From Gluconobacter wancherniae NBRC 103581 (GTDB lineage: Bacteria; Pseudomonadota; Alphaproteobacteria; Acetobacterales; Acetobacteraceae): a DNA stretch of 64,000 nucleotides. Both the position numbers and the translations under genes were made by a program. Below the pieces are notes generated by a model. It made no database searches and had not been told where the DNA came from. It saw only the letters and a list, made by a program, of their open reading frames with translations. Below, piece by piece: positions 55,180 through 63,519 of this stretch (position 1 is the stretch's first letter; each line of letters starts with the position of its first letter). The DNA is taken from NCBI RefSeq assembly GCF_007988885.1, contig NZ_BJUZ01000001.1:868001-932000 (forward strand), read 5' to 3'.

Positions 55180-56007
55180 ATGCCAAAGCAGAGTTTTTTC
55201 ATCACTGGTGCGAATTCAGGCTTTGGGTTTGCCATCGCACAAAGTGCCCTTGAAGCGGGTCATCGAGTGATTGGTACAGTCCGGACGCAAACCGCAAAAG
55301 CGTCGTTATTGGAGCAGCTGCCGGATGTTCACGCAATCCTGTGTGACGTCACCGAGTTTGATCGTATTCCCGCCATTGTCGCCCAAGCAGAAGACGATCA
55401 CGGTCCGGTTGACGTACTCATCAATAATGCCGGGTATGGCCATGAAGGTATTCTGGAAGAATCTCCTTTAGATGAAATGCGTCACCAGTTCGACGTGAAT
55501 GTCTTCGGTGCTGTTGCGGTCGCCAAAGCATTTCTACCTCGCTTTCGCGAACGCCGCTGCGGATTCATCGTGAACGTGACATCGATGGGTGGTCTGATCA
55601 CGATGCCTGGTATCGCGTATTACTGTGGCAGCAAATTCGCTTTGCAGGGGATTTCGGACGTCATGCGCGCGGAAATGGCGCCTTTTGGCGTTCATGTCAC
55701 TGCACTGTGCCCTGGCTCATTCCGCACAGACTGGGCCGGGCGTTCAATGGTGAGGACTGAGCGCTCAATCGGGGACTACGATACTCTGTTTGATCCGATC
55801 CGGGCCGCTCGACACGAAAAGAATGGCAGACAATTGGGCGATCCGGCGAAACTCGCGGCAGCAGTGCTTCAACTCGTTGCGTCGGATACGCCTCCACCTC
55901 AACTTCTTTTGGGGAGCGATGCTCTGCAACTGGTTCGCGCACGTCTTTCTCGTCTGGAAAAGGAAATTGCAGATTGGGAAGAATTAACCCATTCAACAGA
56001 CGGCTGA
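55180..56007 (+). CDS. Short-chain dehydrogenase/reductase (YusZ-like)
   Basis: A 275-residue SDR: FITGANSGFGFAIAQ, LINNAGYGHEG, NVTSMGGLITMPGIAYYCGSKFAL with Ser...Tyr-x3-Lys. The C-terminal extension with ALQLVRARLSRLEKEIADWE is typical of the long SDR group that acts on hydroxysteroid-like or aldehyde substrates. It is divergent from the AraC gene at 54173 and followed by an oxidoreductase remnant. Confidence 0.87.
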   Translation: MPKQSFFITGANSGFGFAIAQSALEAGHRVIGTVRTQTAKASLLEQLPDVHAILCDVTEFDRIPAIVAQAEDDHGPVDVLINNAGYGHEGILEESPLDEMRHQFDVNVFGAVAVAKAFLPRFRERRCGFIVNVTSMGGLITMPGIAYYCGSKFALQGISDVMRAEMAPFGVHVTALCPGSFRTDWAGRSMVRTERSIGDYDTLFDPIRAARHEKNGRQLGDPAKLAAAVLQLVASDTPPPQLLLGSDALQLVRARLSRLEKEIADWEELTHSTDG

Positions 56008-56034
56008 TCTTTCCGGAGAGCGGTGGTGGATGTG

Positions 56035-56250
56035 TCCGCGAAGCAAACCATCATGACATGGGTCGACAACATCGGCTTTGATTCTGTCGATGCCGGGCCT
56101 CTGGCGAAATCCTGACGCCAGCAGTCAGGACCGCCGGTCTATTGTGCGGATTTGGATGTGGCGGGCGTTGCGCTGGGACTGGCGTCAGCCTTGTGGGATA
56201 GAAAGCGACCAATCAAAGTCTTGGCGACTTCGAAGCAGCAGTCTGATAAG
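56035..56250 (+). pseudogene. C-terminal remnant of NADP/F420-type oxidoreductase
   Basis: TWVDNIGFDSVDAGPLAKS then a TGA stop, then RQQSGPPVYCADLDVAGVALGLA follow the C-terminal block of NADPH-dependent F420-oxidoreductase-like proteins (DxIGFDxVDAGxLxxSWRQQPGxPxYCxDLD). The TGA stands where Trp is expected. The rest of the gene is absent. Confidence 0.7.
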
Positions 56251-56260
56251 GCTTTGCGCT

Positions 56261-57166
56261 TCAGACTTCACGGCTCGGAAGAAGTCCCGAGCCAATAATT
56301 TCCACCAGCCAGTCGACGAAGACACGCACACGCGGAGAAAGCTGCCTATTGCTCGGATAGAGCACCGAAAGCGGCGTTGGTGTCGGTGGAAAATCGGTTA
56401 GCACCTCAATCAAGTTGCCATTCGCGAGATCATCAATGAAGCGGTAACGTGGCGCCTGTACGAGGCCAAAGCCTTGCAGTACGCCGGCGGCACTGGTTTC
56501 AGCACCACTGACCAACAGTCGCGTGGGTAGCATCACCTCGATCACCTCGTCTCCGCGCGTGAACTCCAGCGGCAGGGGCTGGCCAGTGCGCGATGATATG
56601 AAACCGATCATCTGATGGCCTTCAAGATCCTCAGGTGTTGCGGGGATTCCATGTCGCGCCAGATAGTCCGGACTGGCCACGGTGACTTCTTCCATCGCGC
56701 CCAGAGGCCGGGCCACCATGTCGCTGTCGGCAAGAACGCCGGCCCGCACGACGCAATCAACACCCTCCCGGACGAGATCGACAAACCGTTCGCCCTCTCC
56801 GAGATGAACGGTTAGAGCAGGATGTCGTGCAAGGAATTCGGGCAGCGCCGGCAGTAGAATGGTGCGTGCGAGGTATCCGACGGCGTCCACACGTAAAATG
56901 CCAGAAATAGTGCCAGCTGCCCCACGATCCGCATCCTCGAGATCGGCCAGAATCGCGATACAGCGCCGATAATAGGCGGTTCCTTCCACCGTGGGCCGGA
57001 CGTGCCGGGTCGAGCGTTGCAACAATCGGGTACCAAGCCTGATCTCCAGTGCCTTGATCGCAGCGGTCGCGACAGGCCTTGAAACACCACAGGCGACTGC
57101 CGCGGCACTGAAACTGCCACGATCAACAATGCGGATAAAAAGATCGAGCGTGGCAAGTCTGTCCAT
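56261..57166 (-). CDS. LysR-family transcriptional regulator (DmlR/CrgA-type)
   Basis: A 301-residue LysR protein. HTH: LDLFIRIVDRGSFSAAAVACGVSRPVATAAIKALEIRLGTRLLQRSTRHVRPT. Effector domain with DLVREGVDCVVRAGVLADSDMVARPLG and GFGLVQAPRYRFIDDLANGNLIEVLTDFP. It ends at PLPSRV-like tail. It is divergent from the SDR at 57268 with 101 bases between starts, its likely target. Confidence 0.88.
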   Translation of the reverse strand: MDRLATLDLFIRIVDRGSFSAAAVACGVSRPVATAAIKALEIRLGTRLLQRSTRHVRPTVEGTAYYRRCIAILADLEDADRGAAGTISGILRVDAVGYLARTILLPALPEFLARHPALTVHLGEGERFVDLVREGVDCVVRAGVLADSDMVARPLGAMEEVTVASPDYLARHGIPATPEDLEGHQMIGFISSRTGQPLPLEFTRGDEVIEVMLPTRLLVSGAETSAAGVLQGFGLVQAPRYRFIDDLANGNLIEVLTDFPPTPTPLSVLYPSNRQLSPRVRVFVDWLVEIIGSGLLPSREV

Positions 57167-57267
57167 GGGATTGTTCCATGACGCAAAACAATGCTTTCGG
57201 GAAGCATGATCTTATCGAACAGGCGATGGAGGGAGCAATATGAGGCTCCCACCAAACGGAGAGTCCC

Positions 57268-58029
57268 ATGCCTGAAGTCAAAAAAATTGCCCTCGTCACC
57301 GGCGGAAGCCGAGGCCTAGGGCGCTCGACAGTCGAGGCGCTTGCACGACGCGGCGTTTCATCGATTTTCACCTATCACGCCAACGAGGCTGCTGCTGACG
57401 CGGTTGTCGCGAGCGTCGAACGGATCGGAGCCCGCGCCGAGGGCTTACAGCTCGACACTGGCGATGCTCATACGTTTTCGTTCTTTGCCAATCAAATTCA
57501 ACGCGTGCTGAGCGAGTGGGGTGCCGAGCGTTTCGACTACCTCATCAACATGGCAGGTACGTCGCATAGTGGTCTGTTCGGCGAGGTGACGGAGGAAGAT
57601 CTTGACGCCGCTTATCGTATTCATGTGAAAGGCCCGTTTTTCCTAACGCAAGAGCTACTACCATTGATTGCGGATGGCGGTCGGATCGTGAACATCTCTT
57701 CCGGACTCACCCGTTTCTCCTACCCTGGCCGGATCGCCTATGCTTCCATGAAAGGGGCAGTGGAAGTCATGACACGTTACATGGCCAAAGAACTTGGCCC
57801 TCGCGGTATTGCCGTCAATACAGTTGCACCCGGAGCCATCCAGACGGATTTTTCAGGCGGTGTAGTGCGGGACAATCCAGACGTGGCTCGGCACATTGCA
57901 GAAGTGACCGCGCTTGGACGTCCAGGATTGCCGGATGATATCGGCCCAATGATTGCCTCGCTGCTGTCCGAGGATAATCGTTGGGTCAATGCACAACGGA
58001 TCGAGGTCTCCGGCGGCCAGACTATCTGA
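57268..58029 (+). CDS. Short-chain dehydrogenase/reductase (FabG-like)
   Basis: A 253-residue SDR: VTGGSRGLGRSTVEAL, YLINMAGTSHSG, NISSGLTRFSYPGRIAYASMKGA, NTVAPGAIQTDFSGG and the end RIEVSGGQTI. NAG is replaced by NMAG. GGAGAG precedes the ATG. Probably a cytoplasmic NADP-dependent ketoreductase, controlled by the LysR at 56261. Confidence 0.88.
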   Translation: MPEVKKIALVTGGSRGLGRSTVEALARRGVSSIFTYHANEAAADAVVASVERIGARAEGLQLDTGDAHTFSFFANQIQRVLSEWGAERFDYLINMAGTSHSGLFGEVTEEDLDAAYRIHVKGPFFLTQELLPLIADGGRIVNISSGLTRFSYPGRIAYASMKGAVEVMTRYMAKELGPRGIAVNTVAPGAIQTDFSGGVVRDNPDVARHIAEVTALGRPGLPDDIGPMIASLLSEDNRWVNAQRIEVSGGQTI

Positions 58030-58608
58030 GTTCGAGCCGCAAGTATGAGGACTTATGTCATAAACGGGTAACCGGTTGAGCAAATGCTTTTCGAGATTGT
58101 GGTCGCTGCTGCTTTGTAGGGCTTTCCGTAATGGGAGTATTTGTCGTTGAATAAAATGTCATGATCGGCAACAGATGACCGCTTTCCAGGAAATACTGCG
58201 AATTTTCTGTATGTCCGAGATGGGAGGCGTAGGCGAACGTACTGCTTACGCCCACATTTCAGTCGTTATCAAATTTCAATGAGGCGGATCGGATCCAGCA
58301 GATTAAATTGAAAAGACGCTATATTTATTTCTAATAGTTAGCGTTATATCGTTATTTATTTTTTAATCAATATGATTGGTTTATTTGTAGTTTGCAGTTT
58401 GTATAAATATTTACCAATATATAAAAACCCATTCTCAAATTTTGAAGAAATATATGTCGTCAATATCAAAGAGCCATACGGCTTCATGGGCTCCTCCCAC
58501 AATAACAATGCTCCACAAGAACCCTATAATTATCATGTGCACGATCTCTGCTATCGCGAGCCAGCCGGATATGGGGAGGAGCGGTTAGAGGTTGTTCGAA
58601 GACTCACG
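58030..58608. other. AT-rich gap without recognisable gene
   Basis: About 580 bases. The stretch 58310-58460 is very AT-rich. A frame at 58372-58782 runs into the HxlR gene on the other strand and has no family likeness. Probably intergenic or decayed. Confidence 0.4.
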
Positions 58609-58995
58609 CTAAGAATTTGTTGGGGGGCTTTTCATATCTGCGCAGATCTCAGGGCCATGCCTGAACTCTGTGTGCTCATCGCCCCAGGCCTTGAGAGCCA
58701 TGATGACAGGCTCGAGGGTTCGTCCGCGTGGAGTGAGGCTGTACTCCACCTTTGGCGGAACTTCCGGGTAGACCGTTCGTAATACGAACCCGTCACGCTC
58801 CAGCTCGCGAAGCTGGGTCGTCAGCATTCTCTGCGTGATGTTGGGCAGGCGCTTACGGATGGCGTTGAAGCGCAGGGTCCCCTGAAGCAGATGATAGAGG
58901 ATCACGCCTTTCCATTTTCCGTCGATGAGCTGAAGCGTTGCTTCAACAGCGCAGCCGGGGCTGCAATCGAGCGACTGATGGCGAATGCGGGTCAT
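58609..58995 (-). CDS. HxlR-family transcriptional regulator
   Basis: A 128-residue winged-helix protein: MTRIRHQSLDCSPGCAVEATLQLIDGKWKGVILYHLLQGTLRFNAIRKRLPNITQRMLTTQLRELERDGFVLR is the complete HxlR domain. Cys11 and Cys15 in CSPGC could sense electrophiles or quinones, as in QorR-type members. The frame extends to 59406, but the ATG at 58995 matches the family length. It is divergent from the quinone-oxidoreductase-like gene at 59098. Confidence 0.87.
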   Translation of the reverse strand: MTRIRHQSLDCSPGCAVEATLQLIDGKWKGVILYHLLQGTLRFNAIRKRLPNITQRMLTTQLRELERDGFVLRTVYPEVPPKVEYSLTPRGRTLEPVIMALKAWGDEHTEFRHGPEICADMKSPPTNS

Positions 58996-59097
58996 AACGG
59001 TATCATTTCCGACACTATGGGCGTTAAAAGTGCGTTCTTGTCTGTAAACAGCATAATGCTCACTCTTCTCCTCATTCAACAGAGGAGCAGAGACATC

Positions 59098-60117
59098 ATG
59101 CGGGCCATCGGTTATCAGACGCCGCTTCCCATCGAAACTCCGGCATCCCTTCAGGACATTGAACTGCCGAAACCCGTACCTTCGGGCCGGGATCTTCTGG
59201 TGGAGATCAGGGCCGTGTCGGTCAATCCGGTTGATACAAAAGTCCGCCATAGCGCAACACCGGAGGCGGGTCAGTGGCGTGTCCTGGGCTGGGATGCCGC
59301 AGGCGTTGTCGTCGGCACCGGACCGGACGTCACGGATTTCTCTGTCGGCGATGAGGTCTTTTATGCAGGCGCAATCAATCGCCCAGGGACCAACGCCGAG
59401 TTTCATCTGGTCGATGAACTGATTGTCGGTCGCAAACCCCGCTCCCTGAACTGGGCCGAAGCCGCGGCCTTACCGCTGACAGCAATCACCGCCTGGGAGA
59501 TGCTTTTCGATCGCCTGGACATTCGTCGGTCTGTCCCGGGAACGACCCCATCCATATTGATCATCGGAGGTGCAGGCGGGGTCAGTTCCATGGCAATCCA
59601 ACTGGCCAAGGTTCTGACTGATATTACGGTCATTGCCACGGCTTCGCGCCCCGAAACGCAGGACTGGGTTACATCTCTCGGGGCAGATTTCGTGATCGAT
59701 CACAGCAAGTCTCTGGCCGCACAGGTTGCTGCCCTTCTTACGGACGCCCCCGGTTTTGTTTTTTCCACGACACAGACGGATCAACACCTGGCAGAGATCG
59801 TCGAACTTCTTGCCCCTCAGGGACATTTCGGCCTGATTGATGATCCGGCTGAACTCAATGCTGTCCCCCTCAAGCGCAAAAGCCTGTCCCTGCACTGGGA
59901 ACTGATGTTCACGCGTTCACTGTTCGGAACGGCAGATATCAGCGCTCAGGGGAAAATCCTGAACGACGTGTCGCGGCTCGTGGATGAAGGTCGTCTTCGT
60001 ACAACGCTCGGCAAAAATCTTGGCGCGATCACCGCCGCCAATCTGCGAGAGGCTCACGCTCTGATCGAGAGTGGTCAGGCCAAAGGCAAAATCGTGCTCG
60101 AAGGTTTTCCTGCCTGA
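59098..60117 (+). CDS. Zinc-type alcohol dehydrogenase / quinone oxidoreductase-like (MDR)
   Basis: A 339-residue MDR protein: IRAVSVNPVDTKVR, GWDAAGVVVGTGPDVTDFSVGDEVFYAG, NWAEAAALPLTAITAWEMLF, LIIGGAGGVSSMAIQLAK and the C-terminal ALIESGQAKGKIVLEGF. No structural or catalytic zinc Cys cluster is present, as in the quinone-reductase ZADH group. GAGGAG precedes ATG 59098; the long upstream frame from 58891 is rejected. First gene of a run with a cupin and a royal-jelly-like protein, under the divergent HxlR. Confidence 0.87.
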   Translation: MRAIGYQTPLPIETPASLQDIELPKPVPSGRDLLVEIRAVSVNPVDTKVRHSATPEAGQWRVLGWDAAGVVVGTGPDVTDFSVGDEVFYAGAINRPGTNAEFHLVDELIVGRKPRSLNWAEAAALPLTAITAWEMLFDRLDIRRSVPGTTPSILIIGGAGGVSSMAIQLAKVLTDITVIATASRPETQDWVTSLGADFVIDHSKSLAAQVAALLTDAPGFVFSTTQTDQHLAEIVELLAPQGHFGLIDDPAELNAVPLKRKSLSLHWELMFTRSLFGTADISAQGKILNDVSRLVDEGRLRTTLGKNLGAITAANLREAHALIESGQAKGKIVLEGFPA

Positions 60118-60129
60118 ACGGAGACGATC

Positions 60130-60177
60130 ATGGCGAAAACAGTCAAAGCGCTTGAGAGGAGCAGACCTCATGAATGA
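60130..60177 (+). other. Fifteen-codon frame between oxidoreductase and cupin
   Basis: GGAGACG precedes ATG 60130, which opens MAKTVKALERSRPHE and stops at 60175-60177, overlapping the cupin start at 60170. It may couple translation, or be the tail of a lost gene. Too short to judge. Confidence 0.25.
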
Positions 60178-60604
60178 CGAAGAACATCTGATGACCCTGA
60201 ACAGGCCGGGAGGTCGCTTCGATCTCAATAAAATTGCGGCGGCGTTCCCCGAAACGGCGGACACAATGCTGCTGGACACCTATCTGACGGACAAGCCGGA
60301 AGCCAGTATCCGGGTCTTCCGGATTTATCGGGAGGTGCCGCCGCATTATCATACCCAGTGCGATGAAGTGCTCCATGTTCTCTCCGGGACAGGCACATTC
60401 TGGATAGATGATCCCAAGGAAGAGGCGCCGTTTGCCCCCGGCCATCTTCTGGTGTTCCTCCGTCGGGCGGTGCATGCCGTACCCCGCATTCTAAGCCATC
60501 CAGTTATTTTTCTGGCCATCGACACGCCGCGACGGGCGCCAGACGACGTGGTGTTTGTCGATCCTGCCGACGGTACGCCGTCCGGCTTTATTGCAGGAAT
60601 CTGA
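60170..60604 (+). CDS. Cupin-domain protein
   Basis: A 144-residue cupin. Motif 1 is PPHYHTQCDEVLHVLSGTGTFWI, motif 2 APGHLLVFLRRAVHAVPRI. AGAGGAG before ATG 60170 (MNDEEHLM) is a strong ribosome site. The upstream frame extension is rejected. It probably binds a metal and a small organic substrate. It sits between the MDR enzyme and the MRJP-like gene (four bases to the next start). Confidence 0.83.
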   Translation: MNDEEHLMTLNRPGGRFDLNKIAAAFPETADTMLLDTYLTDKPEASIRVFRIYREVPPHYHTQCDEVLHVLSGTGTFWIDDPKEEAPFAPGHLLVFLRRAVHAVPRILSHPVIFLAIDTPRRAPDDVVFVDPADGTPSGFIAGI

Positions 60605-60608
60605 CATC

Positions 60609-61760
60609 ATGGGATTCATGAAACAGCATCCACGGCAGGCTTTCCTAGAAAAAGGCCTGCGCAGGATCGCTATTGCCGTTTGCATGGGTTTCGTTGCGGC
60701 CTGCACGTATTCCGTCCCGTCGCATGCCCAGACCATCAGGATCGAAGCGACCACTAAGTCAATGGACTGGAACGCCGTGGCGCTTGCTGGTGGTCATGTG
60801 TTTGTCGCAGGCCCTCGCTGGACCGGATTTTCCGGGCCTGCCGTGGGTCTTCTGACGAAGAGCAAAGAGATAGAGCCGTTTCCGGATGCTGACTGGAATG
60901 GCTGGAAACCCGGACGGGATGCGACGCATCGGTTTGTCAGCGTCAATGCCCTCCATGTCGCTCCTGACGGCACGCTCTGGGTTGTTGATACGGGAACTCC
61001 GTCTTTTGGAGGTGCTCCCATACCTGAAGGCGCCAAACTGGTCCGCATTGATCCGGCAACAGGTCATGTGCTGAGGATCTATCCTCTGGGCCCAGAAATC
61101 GCGAAGGCAGGCAGTTATATCGATGATATTCGTTTCAACGGGACGCACGCCTATCTCACGGATGGGGGCAAGGCAGCGCTGATCGTTCTTGATATCAAAA
61201 CAGGTCAGGCATGTCGTGTTCTGGACAATGACGCGTCCACACGCGCACGGACAGATCGACCGATTGTCATGGATGGGCATGTCGTAGAGAGCCATCCGCA
61301 TCAAGCGCTTCTGGTGAATGTCGATCCGCTAGAAGTGAGTCCGGACGGGAAGTCGCTGTATTTCGGGCCGCTTGAAGGGCCGTGGTCTCAAGTTCCGACA
61401 ACTCTGCTCGATGATCCCAATGTGTCGTCAACCGATCTGTCTGCGGCTGTGAAACCCTGGGCAGATTTACCTCCCATCGGGGGCAGTTCCATGGATACTG
61501 CCGGAAACCTTTACTTCACCAATTTGAAGGATAACGGTGTCTATCGAAGGGACGTTTCCGGAAAGGTCACGAGACTGATCTCGGACCCACGTCTGCACTG
61601 GGCGGATGCACCTTGCCTTGCCCCTGACGGTCGTCTCTGGCTGCCCGTCGCGCAACTGGACCGTCTTCCGATGTTTCATCAGGGGCAATCCCGCAGTCAC
61701 CAGCCATTTTTGCTGGTATCCATCGATGCTCATGCTGGTCAGGTCAAACGTAAGCCGTAG
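60609..61760 (+). CDS. Major royal jelly protein / Yellow-like secreted protein
   Basis: A 383-residue six-bladed-propeller protein. A signal or lipoprotein-type leader (AIAVCMGFVAACTYSVPSHAQ; possible lipobox VAAC) exports it. The blocks FVSVNALHVAPDGTLWVVDTGTP, KLVRIDPATGHVLRIYPL, YIDDIRFNGTHAYLTDGGKAALIVLDIKTGQACRVLD and SPDGKSLYFGPLEGP are typical of bacterial MRJP/Yellow-family proteins. Function in bacteria is poorly known; some resemble gluconolactonases. Downstream of the cupin, same operon. Confidence 0.83.
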   Translation: MGFMKQHPRQAFLEKGLRRIAIAVCMGFVAACTYSVPSHAQTIRIEATTKSMDWNAVALAGGHVFVAGPRWTGFSGPAVGLLTKSKEIEPFPDADWNGWKPGRDATHRFVSVNALHVAPDGTLWVVDTGTPSFGGAPIPEGAKLVRIDPATGHVLRIYPLGPEIAKAGSYIDDIRFNGTHAYLTDGGKAALIVLDIKTGQACRVLDNDASTRARTDRPIVMDGHVVESHPHQALLVNVDPLEVSPDGKSLYFGPLEGPWSQVPTTLLDDPNVSSTDLSAAVKPWADLPPIGGSSMDTAGNLYFTNLKDNGVYRRDVSGKVTRLISDPRLHWADAPCLAPDGRLWLPVAQLDRLPMFHQGQSRSHQPFLLVSIDAHAGQVKRKP

Positions 61761-61761
61761 G

Positions 61762-61785
61762 TCTCAATTTTGAGAGATTTTTCGT
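61762..61785 (+). terminator. Weak hairpin with T-run after MRJP-like gene
   Basis: TCTCAA and TTGAGA arms with a two-base loop (61762-61775) are followed by ATTTTTCGTG and a T-rich tail. Stem is short and AT-rich, so only a weak terminator. Confidence 0.35.
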
Positions 61786-62101
61786 GTTTTTGTAACAAAA
61801 TTTCCCTCGTCCTACCTGATTTTACCCTCAAGAGTGAGATGTCGATACAACGTTTGGCGGCTAATCTCGTGTTCAGAGCACAGATCTCTAACCTGGGTTT
61901 AAGGATCACTCATGACGACCTGGGCCAGACAAAGCTTGGATCAGGCAGCAAGTGCGATAAATGAATATGTACGGACCGCTTTGTCGCATGATCCGGTAAC
62001 CTAAGTCCTCTCTGTCGCTCTAAGATTTGTCAAGATTTCCTGATAGCGGACATTACTGGTTTTCCTTGACGTATGGGCCGCAAGTGTCCAGCGATGAAGG
62101 T
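61786..62101. other. Gap with one small unassigned frame
   Basis: A 30-codon frame at 61912-62004 begins MTTWARQSLDQAASAINEY behind AAGGATCACTC. It could be a tiny gene or a remnant; no family is known to me. Otherwise no gene is seen. Confidence 0.3.
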
Positions 62102-63370
62102 ATGGATACCATCAGCCTTCTTGCTTTACTTCTGACCCTCTCGGCCGGCTTCAGCATTCTCAATCGTCACACACTGCGTATTCCTGTCACAATTGGTGTT
62201 CTGATTTTCTCGTTGCTGACGTCACTTGTGATCATGATCCTAAGTTCACTGCTGCCGGCCTACGATTTCCAGGCTTTTCCACGATCGGTGCTTGGCGCCA
62301 TCAATCTCCCTGCGGCACTTCTGAATGGCGCGTTATCGCTTCTTCTGTTTGCCGGGGCCATGCAGGTCAATGTCGGACATCTAAGGGCGAAACTGATGTC
62401 TGTGACAGCCCTCTCCATTCTGGGAACCGTTCTTGCTGTAACGTTTTTGGCGGTCGCAGCATGGTACGTTTTTCCCCTGTTAGGCCATTCGGTTCCCTTT
62501 ACATGGTGCATCGTGCTCGGTGCCATTCTTGCGCCTACGGACCCGGTTTCAGTTGTGGGGATGCTGAAGCGTCTAGGGCTACCGGGACCGCTTCAGGCTG
62601 TATTTGCAGGTGAAAGTCTGTTCAACGATGGCGTGGGCGTTGTCATTTTCGGTGTCACGATCGGATTAGCAACCGGAGGAGGTCAGGAAGTGACCAGTTC
62701 CGAGATTGCGCTGAGTTTCTGCCGGGAGGCAATTGGTGGTGGCTTGTTGGGTGCATTGACCGGATGGATGGCTTTGCGGGTACTCAAGGCTCAGCGGGAT
62801 ACTCATATCGACCTGCTGACATCACTGGCATTGGCCACCGGAACCTTCGGCATCGCCAATCAGCTTGGAATGTCCGGAGCGATTGCCGTTGTCGTGGCCG
62901 GTCTGTGCTTCGGAACAAGTTACAGCCATTCCGTGTTCGATGAAGCGTCTCGCAAAGAACTCGACGTTGCATGGACACTCATCGACGAAGTGCTGAACGT
63001 TCTGTTGTTCATGCTTATCGGCTTTGAAATCCTTGAGATCACGCCTCATCTGTTTGCTGTGCTGGCAACATTTGCCGTAATCCCGCTATCCATCGCCGTA
63101 CGGACAATGAGCGTGCTCTTTTCAACGCTCCCGGTTCACATCAGGCAATGGGAGCGAGGTCGCGTCCTGGGTATTCTGACATGGGGTGGGCTGCGTGGTG
63201 GCATCTCGATTTCGCTAGCACTTGGGTTGCCAGATGGTGACTTACGCGATCTGCTTCTGCCTATCTGTTACGGCGTGGTGGTCTTCACAATTATTGTCCA
63301 AGGACTCACGATGGAATGGGTCGTTCGAAGACTGTTTCCTTCTCTCCACTCCGCAAGTTCAGGTAGGTAA
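62102..63370 (+). CDS. Na+/H+ antiporter, CPA1 family
   Basis: A 422-residue membrane protein with about 12 hydrophobic spans. GAILAPTDPVSVVGMLKRLG and GESLFNDGVGVVIF are the CPA1/NhaP-type ion-site motifs (the aspartates of PTDP and FNDG). GGLRGGISISLALGLP is the conserved C-terminal span. It exchanges protons for Na+ or K+ across the inner membrane. The ATG at 62102 (MDTISLLALL) has AAGG very close; upstream extension to 62027 is less likely but possible. Stands alone. Confidence 0.87.
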   Translation: MDTISLLALLLTLSAGFSILNRHTLRIPVTIGVLIFSLLTSLVIMILSSLLPAYDFQAFPRSVLGAINLPAALLNGALSLLLFAGAMQVNVGHLRAKLMSVTALSILGTVLAVTFLAVAAWYVFPLLGHSVPFTWCIVLGAILAPTDPVSVVGMLKRLGLPGPLQAVFAGESLFNDGVGVVIFGVTIGLATGGGQEVTSSEIALSFCREAIGGGLLGALTGWMALRVLKAQRDTHIDLLTSLALATGTFGIANQLGMSGAIAVVVAGLCFGTSYSHSVFDEASRKELDVAWTLIDEVLNVLLFMLIGFEILEITPHLFAVLATFAVIPLSIAVRTMSVLFSTLPVHIRQWERGRVLGILTWGGLRGGISISLALGLPDGDLRDLLLPICYGVVVFTIIVQGLTMEWVVRRLFPSLHSASSGR

Positions 63371-63519
63371 ATTGCCTTCAGGAGCACATGATCCACGTGC
63401 CCAATACTCCGATTAACGGTTATTCCGACATGGAATGACTAATAGTCCTACATGCCATCATCCCTGAAAAAACCAACACCTCTAACGTCAGGCGTTGCTT
63501 TATTTTAGAGGAAATACCC

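Noticed and set aside
58372-58782. 136-codon frame on plus strand
   Set aside because: Its second half is antisense to the HxlR gene and the first half is simple AT-rich sequence.
58891-59097. Upstream extension of the MDR gene
   Set aside because: It runs antisense through the HxlR coding region. The ATG at 59098 with GAGGAG gives the normal N-terminus.
60555-60608. Upstream extension of the MRJP-like gene
   Set aside because: It would overlap the cupin gene in another frame; the signal peptide begins only after 60609.
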